Shown here: positions 54,566-64,000 of the stretch, one piece after another
Position numbering within the stretch: position 1 is the first letter of the stretch
How the letters are laid out: every line of letters starts with the position of its first letter
The notes under the pieces: generated by a model
What the model saw: the letters and a program-made list of their open reading frames with translations, nothing else
Database searches by the model: none
Told to the model about the DNA's origin: nothing
Assembly (NCBI GenBank): GCA_037176885.1
Contig: JAWWNJ010000076.1
Location: 496,001-560,000, forward strand
DNA length: 64,000 nt
DNA from: Favolaschia claudopus
Lineage: Eukaryota; Basidiomycota; Agaricomycetes; Agaricales; Mycenaceae
Direction of reading: 5' to 3'
Translations under genes and position numbers: made by a program

Positions 54566-56014
54566 TCAACTTGAGATCTTCTCTGGGCCAATTTCAGTCC
54601 AACTCAATCTTGATATCGTTCGTTTACTCACCTTGCGGGGGCCACACTTTACAATCGGGACGTGCTCCTGCAACCAGGGCAATGATTTGATGTCCGTCCG
54701 CCGCAGCGGGGCTATATCCAGCATTGTGAGAGGACATCCAGCATCGCTGCGCCGACTAATCGCGGGGCAAAGGTCTGTCAAGTCCACAGGGTAAAATGTG
54801 AGACTGCGTAATTTCGGCCATAAAGGGCGCTGATCCTCGCCATCCGCATAGAGGACGTCCATAATTGGGCCGCTGGCAACGTTGGAGACGATAAGGGAAT
54901 CGATGGAGGGAAAGGCGGTGCCGAGGTATCGCAGATCGCGAAATTTGAAAGTGCCGGATTCGATGTTTAGGAGGGTGAATGCGCGGAGAGATGGAAAGAT
55001 GATCGACGAGTTTCGGATACTCTGCACAAATGAACGCAATACGTCGTACTGCAGTCCGCCAAGTGAAAGATTTTCGAGGTGGGGACAATGAAGTAGGTTT
55101 GGGAGGTGGCCGAAGTCCCGTATGTCGTTCAGTACGAGCGAGGTTAGTGACGAGATGTACGCCCCGAATGCCACACCGAGCTGGCCTGCTAAGCCCGGGA
55201 GACGGACCAGTGTCAGATACCGCAGACTAGGAGTGACTTCATGAGAAGACCAGAAGCTTTCTGCGAGCCTGGAGACAATGTTTGGAATATATGGAGCATC
55301 GAGGACTTCAAGCCGCTCTACCACTGAGGCGAAGTCGGCTTCCAAATCAATTCCACGAAGAGCGACCGATTTGATTGAAGGCGTGGGTCCCAGATGAAAC
55401 GTCGTGCTTGGTGTCACTGCAACACCCTCTGAGTAAGACATGGAAATGCACAGAGTTTTGAGCAAGGGGGCGGATGAATGGCAGTGGATGGTCCCATCCA
55501 TCGCCACGAAATTGTTTGTTACAATATGTAGCGTGCGTAAGCGGTGCGCAAGGGAGAAGATCTTGTCTAGAGCATCCTGTATCGCAAGATTTTCCTGCGT
55601 GTGATTGAGAGTTGGCAAAGACACGCTGAAAGAGACGTGCAATGGCAAATCCTCTGATCGCTCAGCGAAGACACCAAGCATTTCCATGGACTGATTCGAG
55701 CAGTTCAGTATTGTGATACACGTCCAGAGTTCTGGAATGCTTCGTGCTATATTATACCACAGTTTGCACACGTGCTGGATGGCGGAAACCGGTGTGGGTG
55801 CTCGATATCCGCCGTGTCGTTGTTTCCTGAAATCAGCCACTGTCAGTGCTTGAGCGAAACAGAATATGAGTTGAATGAGCTCTGTCGGAAGAGCCCCGAA
55901 TCCTTGCAAGGAAGTCACAGCATCGCTGGCCATGGTCGTAGATGTCAAGGCTTGTGTCAAGGCACTTGAAGCTGTCAAGCATGTCACTGAAACCACGCCG
56001 GCGGTGGCCGTCAA
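54566..56014 (-). CDS. F-box protein, tandem copy 1
   Basis: Open frame of 482 codons. The real start may be M28 at 55933 (MASDAVTSLQGFGALP). The F-box reads LPTELIQLIFCFAQALTVAD and AIQHVCKLWYNIARSIPELW. The rest is leucine-rich (LRTLHIVTNNF, SLRYLTLVRLPGLAGQ, LENLSLGGLQYDVLRSF). The end WLQEHVPIVKCGP followed by a good donor gtgagtaaac suggests a last small exon further along, or simply the printed end. It is clearly related to the neighbour at 57302-58606 (shared LPTELI.LIF.FA.AL, WLQEHVP). Predicted Skp1-binding ubiquitin-ligase adaptor, target unknown. Confidence 0.75.
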   Translation of the reverse strand: MTATAGVVSVTCLTASSALTQALTSTTMASDAVTSLQGFGALPTELIQLIFCFAQALTVADFRKQRHGGYRAPTPVSAIQHVCKLWYNIARSIPELWTCITILNCSNQSMEMLGVFAERSEDLPLHVSFSVSLPTLNHTQENLAIQDALDKIFSLAHRLRTLHIVTNNFVAMDGTIHCHSSAPLLKTLCISMSYSEGVAVTPSTTFHLGPTPSIKSVALRGIDLEADFASVVERLEVLDAPYIPNIVSRLAESFWSSHEVTPSLRYLTLVRLPGLAGQLGVAFGAYISSLTSLVLNDIRDFGHLPNLLHCPHLENLSLGGLQYDVLRSFVQSIRNSSIIFPSLRAFTLLNIESGTFKFRDLRYLGTAFPSIDSLIVSNVASGPIMDVLYADGEDQRPLWPKLRSLTFYPVDLTDLCPAISRRSDAGCPLTMLDIAPLRRTDIKSLPWLQEHVPIVKCGPRKVSKRTISRLSWTEIGPEKISS

Positions 56015-57301
56015 GTGGCCGTGGACCAGGGTGTAAAGATCGCATCAGTGCACTCGATGAATTCCGCCGCATCAGTGACATCCGAATCCGGTAATTTGAT
56101 GGAGGCGGTGTTCCCTTGACCTATTATTGATCTGAGGTGTTGGGGGTGTGTTGTGATGTTGATTAGGAGGTTATAGTCAATTGCTAGTTAGTATAGAGGT
56201 TTGAACATCTGCAAGGGAGGTGTGACTGCGAGTTCGGTCCGTTCTATTTGCATTTTTTTTTTCCTTATTGCATTATCCTCACCAGTAACAGTGATGTGTC
56301 CTCGCTGGCAATTGATGAAGGCCCACATTGTTCCAATTTCTACGTATTTTCTGCTGAGCTTAGAAGGGATGTATGGACCCATGTAGTACATATTCTTGAA
56401 TATTTTCGAGATTTATGAGCCAGCGCAGTGGGGAGGATGAAGCTTCCGAAGTGAGTCGGTTTTGGCAGCCGTTTAGTGGTCACACAAATGTCACAAAAAG
56501 TCCTTTTCATTTGTCTAGTTTGCTACAGGCGGCGTATAGCTCTCAAAATTAATATAGGGGCTTAAAAATGCAAGAGTAACTGTCATTCATGTTTTATGAG
56601 CACTGGAGAGAGAAAACGGGACGAAGATCAACAAAAAGTTCAATAATATGAGTTGGCGCGCGCTAAATTATGCCAAAACACCGCCACCATCAAATTACCG
56701 GATTCGGATGTCACTGATGCGGCGGAAGTTTGGGAAGTGCATCAGTGATGGTCAGGCGTTTGCCGAGGTTGAAAAATGCAACTGATCGGCGGGGTTTCTA
56801 GTTTTCTCCCCGCTCCTAAATTACAGGCATTTTGACGTTCTGATCGTTCTCTAGTGATCCACTTCGGTGGTGAAGAGATAGCACTATGTTTTATTTACAA
56901 CGTGCTACTGTTAATGCCATATTGTTCCACATAAAAATGCAACTGATTTCAATGATTTATCAATACAGTAAATTCTTTCCTAAAGATTCTTCAGAGATTA
57001 TAGAGGTCCTGCCAACTATGCTCGTACATAACCAAGATCTGTCCGGCTTTTTCGATCGCAAACTCGACGAAGAGTGAAACACTGAGTTGAGTTCCAGTAC
57101 GCCGGTGACTCGGGGTATACACTGGCATAAACGAAAATATTCCTTGTCGAACAGAAATTCTCGAGCCTCCCAAATCTGAAGTAAAACAAAAATAGGTAAG
57201 TAATCAAGATTAATCAAGATCGCCAGTGTCCGGTGCTCAAACTTACCTTGTCAAGGCAAACAGACGGCCGTTAAAAGACGTATCCCTCCGAGACAGGCGC
57301 T
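56015..57301. other. Spacer between tandem F-box genes
   Basis: No supported exon. Two similar tracts occur: gaattccgccgcatcagtgacatccgaatccgg near 56060 and, inverted, ccggattcggatgtcactgatgcggcgg near 56700, so 56.06-56.73 kb is bounded by inverted repeats of about 30 bp and may be a small mobile element. No coding capacity inside. Confidence 0.5.
56057..56728. mobile_element. Possible inverted-repeat element between F-box genes
   Basis: The left repeat near 56066-56097 (ccgccgcatcagtgacatcc, then gaatccgg) is the reverse complement of a tract near 56697-56727 (ggattcggatgtcactgatg, then cggcgg). The interior is AT-rich and without genes. Target duplication not resolved. Could be a MITE or a remnant of a duplication. 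Confidence 0.5.
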
Positions 57302-58606
57302 CTATGTATGCCACCAGCTCGGCGTCGTGCTGCATAGAGTCGGGACGTGTTCCTGCAACCAAGGCAAGGAAGCAAGATCGTCCCGCGTTCGTGGGGTTAT
57401 CTCCAACCTCGCTAGCGGAAATTTGACCTCGATACGACGGCTGACCACACCGCAAATATCCCAGTAATCCACAGGTAGGAAGGAAAGAGTGTGGAGCTTT
57501 GGCCAAAAAGGATGTTGCTCATCATCGTCTGCGGAAAGCAGCTCCATAAATGGGTTGTGTTGAACTTGATTAAATTTGAGGACCTCCAGTGAAGGACAGG
57601 CGACCCGCAGATATCGCAGGTCGCCGAATGTGGTGTCTTCGATGTATGAAATGCGCAAAGTGCGGAGTGCGGGAAAGATAATGGAGCAATTGTGCAGACC
57701 CTGCATGAAATCACGAATTGCCGTGCATTCCAATCTGGTAAGGGAAAGTTCTTCCAGAAGAGGACAATGAAGGAGGGACGGTAGGCGACCGAAGTGTCGT
57801 AGCTGCCCGATGGTAAGGGTGTTCAGACACCCAATGTATGTCCGGAAGGCGTTCCCGCCATCGTGCTTTACGTACGGAATTTTTGTGCTTATTGCAAGAT
57901 GCCGGAGACTAGACGTGCTGCTCGCAGATAAGGCAAACGTATCCGCAAGTCTCGAGGCAAGGCTGGGAGTTCCTGGCGCATCGAGAACTTCCAGGTGCTC
58001 CACAATGGCGGGCAAGTCGGATTCTTTCATCCCAACACGATGGAGAACCAAAGACTGGAGCGAAGGTGTGGGCCCGAGATGCAACATTCTCAGGTTGTCA
58101 CCTTCCCCAATGAGGTGAATCATAAGTGACTCCAGCAACGGGGCAGTTGGGAAACAAATGCATTGATCCATCCAACTTGAATGCGTGGTTTGGATATGAA
58201 GGCTCGCTGCTCGACCGATTAAGGAAAACGCTTTGTTCCAGATGCCCTGCAATTCCCTTCTATCGTTAGGGGTCAGGATATGATTGTATTTGCGTATCGT
58301 CCAGAAGATATGCAGCGACAAATTTTCAGATCGTTCGACCAACGCATCGATCATATTTATCGTGCGAGGGCTCCAGTCTAGTACTGGAATGTACGTCCAA
58401 AGCTCTGGGAGATTTCGAGCTATCTCGTACCAAAGCGCGCAGACGCGCAGGACGGAAGACAGGACAGGGAGAGCGGGTTTTTCCAAATAGCTGCGTTGTT
58501 TCCTGGTCGCGACAATCGTCAGTGCATGTGCGAAAGAAAAGATGAGGTAGATGAGCTCGGTTGGGAGGGAACCGATTCCCTGAGCAGAGGTAACAATGAC
58601 GGTCAT
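57302..58606 (-). CDS. F-box protein, tandem copy 2
   Basis: The frame is open from 58798, but the start at 58606 (MTVIVTSAQGIGSLPTELI) is chosen because it aligns with copy 1. F-box: LPTELIYLIFSFAHALTIV and SVLRVCALWYEIARNLPELW. Leucine-rich body (LLESLMIHLIGEGDNLRML, LRHLAISTKIP, LLEELSLTRLECTAI) and end WLQEHVPTLCSTTPSWWHT. Same size and order of motifs as copy 1, so a tandem duplication that has diverged widely. SCF substrate adaptor by family; target unknown. Confidence 0.75.
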   Translation of the reverse strand: MTVIVTSAQGIGSLPTELIYLIFSFAHALTIVATRKQRSYLEKPALPVLSSVLRVCALWYEIARNLPELWTYIPVLDWSPRTINMIDALVERSENLSLHIFWTIRKYNHILTPNDRRELQGIWNKAFSLIGRAASLHIQTTHSSWMDQCICFPTAPLLESLMIHLIGEGDNLRMLHLGPTPSLQSLVLHRVGMKESDLPAIVEHLEVLDAPGTPSLASRLADTFALSASSTSSLRHLAISTKIPYVKHDGGNAFRTYIGCLNTLTIGQLRHFGRLPSLLHCPLLEELSLTRLECTAIRDFMQGLHNCSIIFPALRTLRISYIEDTTFGDLRYLRVACPSLEVLKFNQVQHNPFMELLSADDDEQHPFWPKLHTLSFLPVDYWDICGVVSRRIEVKFPLARLEITPRTRDDLASLPWLQEHVPTLCSTTPSWWHT

Positions 58607-58840
58607 GGTGGAGTAGAAGAAAGGGGTTCGAGTCATGGCAAGCGGTGTCACTTTAAATGCATGCTGATGTCGTGATAGGTATTCGCCGAGTGCCCGAGCA
58701 ACAATGGGAAAATAATTTCTGGAATGCGAAGTTGGCTGCAATGCAGCATCGGGCCAAGCAAAATGTCCCTCTCGATTCAAAACTGGAAATGGATACAAAA
58801 CATTCGATTCATCTCAATTTTCAGTGCTCTCGTCTTCTTT

Positions 58841-59747
58841 TTAATACGAAGAGAAGCTCTTCGCGCCATCCTTGACTGCGTTCCACGACGGACGTTCACA
58901 GAGCTCGTTGTACCAACTGGATCGTATAGGTCAACATCCATCTGTTGAACGTTTCCGAGTCAAATACGCACCGAGTGACATTCGGTCCTTTCGTGGTCAT
59001 CAGGTCGGACCCAGCCTTAGCGAGCAAGGTGGCGTAAGGAAGGTGGAACAGATCGGCGAGAATTATTTCCTGAGGTGTATGTTTAGGTTCGACTTGATAT
59101 CGCTGACTACAAGTGTGAATGGCATGGAGCTCACATTCCCAGCAAGATACTTCTGCTTCCCAAGGATAGCTTCGTAGCCGGCTAATTTCGCATCCAGCGT
59201 TTCGATGGAGGAGTCGTAGACGGCTTTGTCGGTGGGCAAGTTGCGCATCCTGTTCGGAGGAATCGATTTGAGAAGGAAAAGGATAATAAAAGATTCGGGG
59301 TAATAAGACACTCACGGCTTGAACACCTTCTCACGAACAGTCGGGTAGGCGTAAGGTTCAAAATCCGAGTACTCGATGGACGCGGCCTGTTCAAAGAGAG
59401 CCTTTCCCTTGATGTCCGAGGGAACAAGAGGCGTCGTTCCAGCGGGGGCGGGATACTTGTCGACGATGTATCGGCAGATGGCGCGGCTCTCGAACAGGAT
59501 GAAACCATCATCGTCCTTAGCAAGATCGATGTCACTCTTCAGAAGACGTACACCGAGCCGAAGAACAAAAACGCACGATGTAAGGTACCTGTCCAAAGGG
59601 CTGATTCTGCAGATAAGCAGCGCTCTTGTGTTCGCCTTTTGCGACATCGATCGAGACGAACTCGAAGGGAACTTTGTACTCGACGAGAACGGTGGCGACC
59701 CGGCGGGTGCAGGTGGAAACTGGCATGCCATAGAGCTTGAGGACCAT
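58841..59747 (-). CDS. Glutathione S-transferase (phi/theta-like)
   Basis: Minus-strand gene of five or so exons. It starts MVLKLYGMPVSTCTRRVATV (59747), the thioredoxin-fold N-terminus with the catalytic Ser/Thr region (STCTRR) near residue 11. Then NQPFGQVPYI with the cis-proline that holds glutathione, and FILFESRAICRYIVDKYP with the ESRAI motif that binds the gamma-glutamyl part. The C-terminal helical domain has EYSDFEPYAYPTVREKVFKP, KYLAGN, ILADLFHLPYATLL (N-capping/hydrophobic-staple region), and ends WNAVKDGAKSFSSY at 58841. It should conjugate glutathione to electrophiles in the cytosol. All key motifs are present and junctions are in phase. Substrate unknown. Confidence 0.85.
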
Positions 59748-62727
59748 GGTGGATCGACTCGGACGTGAAAGTGGGAGGAGAGAACGGCGGTCCGCTCCAC
59801 TGTTATATCGGTACCACATCAGCACCCACAATCGATAATAATAAGTAAGTATTCTTGGAAGCAGCCTTACCTTAAGGTAAGGCTTGAGCGGCTGAGCTTA
59901 AACCTGCTGCCGGCCGGACTGCCTAAGCTTGAGTCTTGGCTCATTCACTTCATGAATGAGGAGGTGTGTCACGGACGCTCATAGAGGATAGCAGTAAACG
60001 AGGGTGAGATGAGGGGAGACTCAGGAGAGCAAGAGACAAGCAAGAGACGCGAGAGAATTCAGTAGAAAGGCCGACCAATCCCCTTTTGGGAATCCGGCTT
60101 TCGGTTTTATCTTTAGCCGACCAAAAACTTTGCTTCCATGTCTCCATGCAATTCGAATTCATAGGAGAATACAACCTCCAGGGTCGTATTCTGAGAAGGT
60201 TGCTCAGGTTAGAGTCAGAGCACCGAACTACTAAAAAATAAAAACGCCCACAACCAACCCTCGAGTTGGTTGATTGCAGAACAGGAAAATATTATGGAGT
60301 TGTATGCCCGCCATGGAGCTACCAAGCAGGTTATACAAGCAAGAAACACCTCTCACAGGTCTACAAATATTGGGGACGCTGCAAAAATTCCCCTGTAGCC
60401 TCGCCGTGCAATGAATGTGGAGGTGCCCCAAGCCCATTGACCTCTCTTTCGCGGCAGGAGGGAGAGCGCGCCGGCCCCGGCAAATTAGAGAGAGAGTATC
60501 ATGCTGTGGCTCCTTTTATGTGCGTCCGTGCACGGACCAGTGACTGTGCTTGACCCTCGCACGGACCAGGCAGTTGTTGTCGGAAATTGCCGACGCGTTG
60601 TTTTTTAAATTGTTTCGCTTCGAAAAGTGCAAGAGAGGATCAGCTTCATTCAAAAGGTACTTGGAGCATTTAGCAGTTACATTCGTGTTTCGATTTTAGT
60701 TGAGCTGATTGAGGGTCCAGTTGTCAAGGATCGGGAGTCGAGCCGAGAAACAGCCCATCCCGAATCGCGTCTGCGGCGGGGTCGTAATTCGTCGAGAAAC
60801 AAGCCTATTAGCAGGACTTATCGAGATGCGCGAGACAATGCATCGACGGCGCCCGTTAATGGGCCCGAAGCCCAATGCATTCGAGAGGCTCATAGGAATA
60901 TGAAGAATTACGAGTGCCATCTCGAGAGTACTGTACATCCCGGTCCATCCCCTGGTAGCGGCGTAACAAGGAAAACAAAAGTAGATCGAAGACTTCCACA
61001 GCACCGCCAGCACGAGAGTCGGGAGAACAACGGGATTCCACGACGCTGGAGCGTAGAACAGTGGTGACGAAGGGTCGGGGAAAAATCGAGGAGTGTAGGA
61101 TAGCTTGGGCATATCGCTGGCGATGGGTCTTTAGGAAGCCAGCCGGCGTGACCCACGCTTCTCCTAGAGTGCAAAGAACAGGCGCCGACGTAGTACAGTA
61201 ACAGCCTTCAAGCAGCCGCCTTCACACCCCCGGCGGCTCGCCGACTCAAGCCCACGAACCCCAACAAGCAGCCGCGACAACCGCGCATACTACAATGTTT
61301 CCACCCACCCACACATCCCGGTCCATCCGCCCCGCCTCCCCTGTGAACCCAAGAAACCGCGAGCTAATTCGCGTCTACGACAATCGAAGGCCGCCGGCTA
61401 TCCTGGCGCACTCACACCCCACCGACCAAGGGCTTAACGATAGCAGGAGAAGCAGGGCGGTATACCCAGAGACGCATTCCGGGGTATCCGCCGGACGGAA
61501 GGTAACGGGGGCGTGGGCGGGCAAGGAAAGTAGGTTATTTGAGAATGGCACAGCCACTGCGGCAAAGAGGGCGGGAGACGTGGAAGATGGCACCGAGAAT
61601 GTAGAAAGAGAGACAAGCAGCCTAGAGAATATGAGCAGGCGCCTAACGGACTGGAAGCTGGTGGCGCTCCGCGCCTAAGAGAATGCCCATTGCGGATACC
61701 CTTCCAAAATTCCAGTCGAAATCCACCCGCCGGAATTGACATCGATCGCCGAACTTGACTGGTTATCCTCGTATGCAGTGTGCACAACAAAGAGCAGAGT
61801 TCCGCTCACCGTTGATGCAGTGCGCCGCTGAGAGAGATGTGAGGGTCCCACCAACCTTCTCGATATCGAAAATCAATGACAAAGCATCGTCTGAGTAAAC
61901 ACGGTGAGCTTTGACTCTTCAGTGGTACTTTCGGAAAAGAAAGACTGGATGAGACTGGGTTTTCTGCAGACAGGCAGAATACGCACTTCCGTCCCTGAGC
62001 ATCATACATCTTGACGAACCGCATCGTCTCCAAGCCTCGCAAACTGGCCAAGAAAGAGCTACCTCAGATGACATCCAGATCCCACATGCAAAGAAAAAAT
62101 AGCGTACCGGCGTAACTGCGGCTCGCAGGCAAACTTGGATTAGATTCAGAGCCAAGTCGTTTTCGTGACGGTAGCGCATGTAAATTTCCATGGTAAAGAG
62201 CCATGAGAACAAAGCAGTGACGCTTAGCAGTCTCTCAGTCTCTCGAGGGTGTGACGGCTCGTCGAACCATAGAAGTCCTGTGTCATTGCGCGCCTGTATC
62301 ATGGAAAGTACACCGTCCGTCGTAGCTCGGACTGTGACAGTCGATTGCAAGCCTGAAGTCGAGGCCCTCAGACTGGGAACTCGGAGATCATTGGAGAGGC
62401 GGAGGAAGCCTATGGGACAGCAGACGATAAGTTCATTGACTTGATAGACTGTCCCAGGTGTCGTCACGGTGGCCTGGTCGTCCCAAGGTCATCCTCGTCG
62501 CAGAGAGTTTTCGGGGCTTCGGATCGGCAGTGACCCCAGCTTGCCAGACTCCCACGCTTCGCTGGGTCGGAATTTTCGACTTTACAACTCCGACGCTTTC
62601 TGTTTCCAACCACCATCTCCTCCAACTCCCGACGCCCACTAGCAGGCGAGCATCCCGCCACTACCTTTTGCGAGGGATACCTTCTGACGTGGTTGCTGCT
62701 TGCTTGACTGTCAACCATTCTCATTTA
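59748..62727. other. Mostly unassigned 3-kb stretch
   Basis: Contains the GST promoter, and then DNA with no clearly supported gene except the weak candidate at 61919-62467. A minus-strand frame at 60696-61112 has a hydrophobic stretch (VVLPTLVLAVLW) but no family match by eye. Confidence 0.4.
61919..62467 (-). CDS. Possible hypothetical protein exon(s)
   Basis: A minus-strand frame of 182 codons starting MTTPGTVYQVNELIVCC. It contains FLRLSNDLRVPSLRAST and a hydrophobic stretch LLSVTALFSWLFTMEIYM. A possible donor (gtacgc) after AAVTP would cut the frame short and join it to exons further left, but no continuation could be fixed. No family is recognised. The evidence is length and mild codon bias only. 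Confidence 0.25.
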   Translation of the reverse strand: MTTPGTVYQVNELIVCCPIGFLRLSNDLRVPSLRASTSGLQSTVTVRATTDGVLSMIQARNDTGLLWFDEPSHPRETERLLSVTALFSWLFTMEIYMRYRHENDLALNLIQVCLRAAVTPVRYFFFACGIWMSSEVALSWPVCEAWRRCGSSRCMMLRDGSAYSACLQKTQSHPVFLFRKYH

Positions 62728-62992
62728 CTGTACTAATCCGACCGGTTGTTCACTGGGTGTCACCCGTCACCCAAATTGTTCACTGGACAAGTTGTTCACA
62801 ACACGTCAATCACATCAAAATTACCATATATGGTAGGCCGGCATTGCTCGGCAGATGCCGGCCGGAGATTTTTTCGATTTTCTTGCCCTTTCTGGGCCGA
62901 AAAAGTCCCCGTCACCCGTCACCCTGTTCAAAATTGTTCAGTTCACAACCCGGCGTCACGCATAACGTGAACAACCGGTCGGATTAGTACAG
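62728..62992. mobile_element. MITE, copy 2 (TA target site)
   Basis: 265 bp between TA dinucleotides (62726-62727 and 62993-62994). The terminal inverted repeats read as perfect over 26 bp, starting ctgtactaatccgaccgg, and share the pattern of copy 1 at 27062. The centre shows attaccatatatggtaggc followed by ccggc...gccggcc, matching copy 1, and gggtgtcacccgtcaccc near the ends. No coding capacity. Perfect TIRs suggest this copy is younger than copy 1. Confidence 0.85.
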
Positions 62993-63085
62993 TAGTCCAC
63001 ATCCCAAGTACTTAACGTGTCTTCGTCTGACGAAACAGCTAACCGAGAGTTGGAAGATGAGATCATGTACATAGATACAACAACT

Positions 63086-64000
63086 CTAAGAAGGACCCCA
63101 ATGTATATCATGAACAGCCAAGAGGGTAGCCAACACTAATAACAGTAATTGAATGTTTGTTACGATTTTTGTTGAACGCGAAATGGGCGTGCGCTCCGCG
63201 ATCTCGAGAGATTGTTTGCATTCTGAATTCGTCATTGAACAGCTAGAGATTTCTCGAGATCGGTCAAAGTCTTACCTTCCTGCGAGGTCACCGCTTCCCT
63301 GTAACTGTCATTGCGCGATTTTCCAGCCGCAACGCGTCTCGCTTCGTTGGATTCAACTGGGGGAGTTGAATATTATACGGCTGTATTAATGAAGAATGAA
63401 TGTGTGCTCAGCGCTCACCTTCAATGAAGCAAGGTTGTGAATTCGGGCAAACTTCGAATTGATACAATGCCAGCCCTAGATGCCGGGCTACATCCTGCGT
63501 TTCGGGGTCAAATCCTTTGATCTGATGAAATTCACTAAGACCAGCATATGCAGCGTCGTCTCCTGAGATTCCCCAAACATCCGTGGAAATTTCGATAGTT
63601 GGGAATCCAAGTTTGCCAGCCTCTTCTGCACTCAATTGTTGGCCACCTAACGGATCGAGTGACCAATACGCCGGACAATCTGGCCATTTGAAAGATCCAG
63701 GACCAATCTGAAAATCCTGCGTAGGGCAAAGAAATAGATAACCTTTGAAAGCCTGGTGCTTTGGTGCATGTGTACCGGGCTTCAGCCCTACAGTAAAGTC
63801 AACCTTATCGACGACAACTGTTCGATGAGTCAATCAAATTGTATCACGCAGGTGAAACGGCAACTCACCGTAGTTGTTCAAGTTGGTTTTAACACCCAGG
63901 CGATTAAAGACATGATTGGCTTGACTTATCCATGTTTGACAGAGCCATTTATTTGACACCCCGGACCCCCTCACATGAAACCAGAATAAGACCCTCAGAT
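63086..64000 (-). CDS. Degenerate-kinase-like, tail-anchored protein, copy C (partial)
   Basis: Minus-strand gene running off the right edge, so its 5' part is missing. The edge exon (64000-63869) encodes WISQANHVFNRLGVKTNL. The next, from 63817, encodes FKGYLFLCPTQDFQIG, WPDCPAYWSLDPLGGQQL and LSEFHQIKGFDPETQDVARH, the C-terminal domain of copies A and B. Later exons give ESNEARRVAAGKSRND and, last, NIQLLLLVLATLLAVHDI, the tail anchor, stopping at 63086-63088. Extra charged residues between domain and anchor make its linker longer than in A and B. It is more diverged from A and B than they are from each other. Confidence 0.7.

Overview
This window looks like nuclear DNA of an agaricomycete (mushroom-forming basidiomycete). 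The evidence is protein-coding genes broken by many 45-70 bp introns, and families typical of Agaricales: expanded F-box/leucine-rich proteins, MYND-finger proteins, cyanovirin-N-like secreted lectins, and a degenerate-kinase family with a C-terminal membrane anchor. No rRNA, tRNA, CRISPR array or bacterial-style operon was seen. The exact species cannot be read from the sequence; a Mycena-like agaric is an inference.

Region 1-16.2 kb: edge of a membrane-protein gene, a MYND-finger gene, then a block bounded by two inward-facing cyanovirin-N-like (CVNH) genes (4.35 kb + strand, 14.2 kb - strand). The block holds an aromatic/aminoadipate-type aminotransferase, an F-box-type gene and a GH27 alpha-galactosidase with an N-terminal membrane segment. 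Region 16.2-26.2 kb: two young, non-autonomous LTR elements sit in host exons. A 1,488-bp TRIM-like element (166-bp LTRs, one 324-residue ORF of unknown function) splits a short-chain dehydrogenase. A 3,661-bp gag-only element (341-bp LTRs, ATACG target duplication) splits an F-box gene. In both cases the LTRs read as identical, and removing the element plus one target repeat restores the host reading frame. An OST3/OST6 oligosaccharyltransferase subunit gene lies between them.

Region 26.3-28.0 kb is a cluster of three small inverted-repeat DNA elements; one is a MITE with a second, related copy at 62.7 kb. Region 28.1-36.5 kb carries an inverted pair of degenerate-kinase, tail-anchored genes around a DHHC palmitoyltransferase and a relic of the short-chain dehydrogenase; a third family member runs off the right edge. 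Region 37-64 kb: an F-box gene, an RRT8/EI24-like membrane protein, a gene-poor stretch with decayed sequence, an HMG-box regulator, a long gene-poor stretch, a MYND paralogue with apparent frameshifts, two tandem F-box genes and a glutathione S-transferase.

The genes do not form an evident pathway cluster. The most distinctive content is recent activity of non-autonomous retroelements, including one with an unrecognised single ORF, and a small tail-anchored pseudokinase-like family. Exon borders were deduced by eye from GT/GC-AG signals and reading-frame continuity, so they are provisional.
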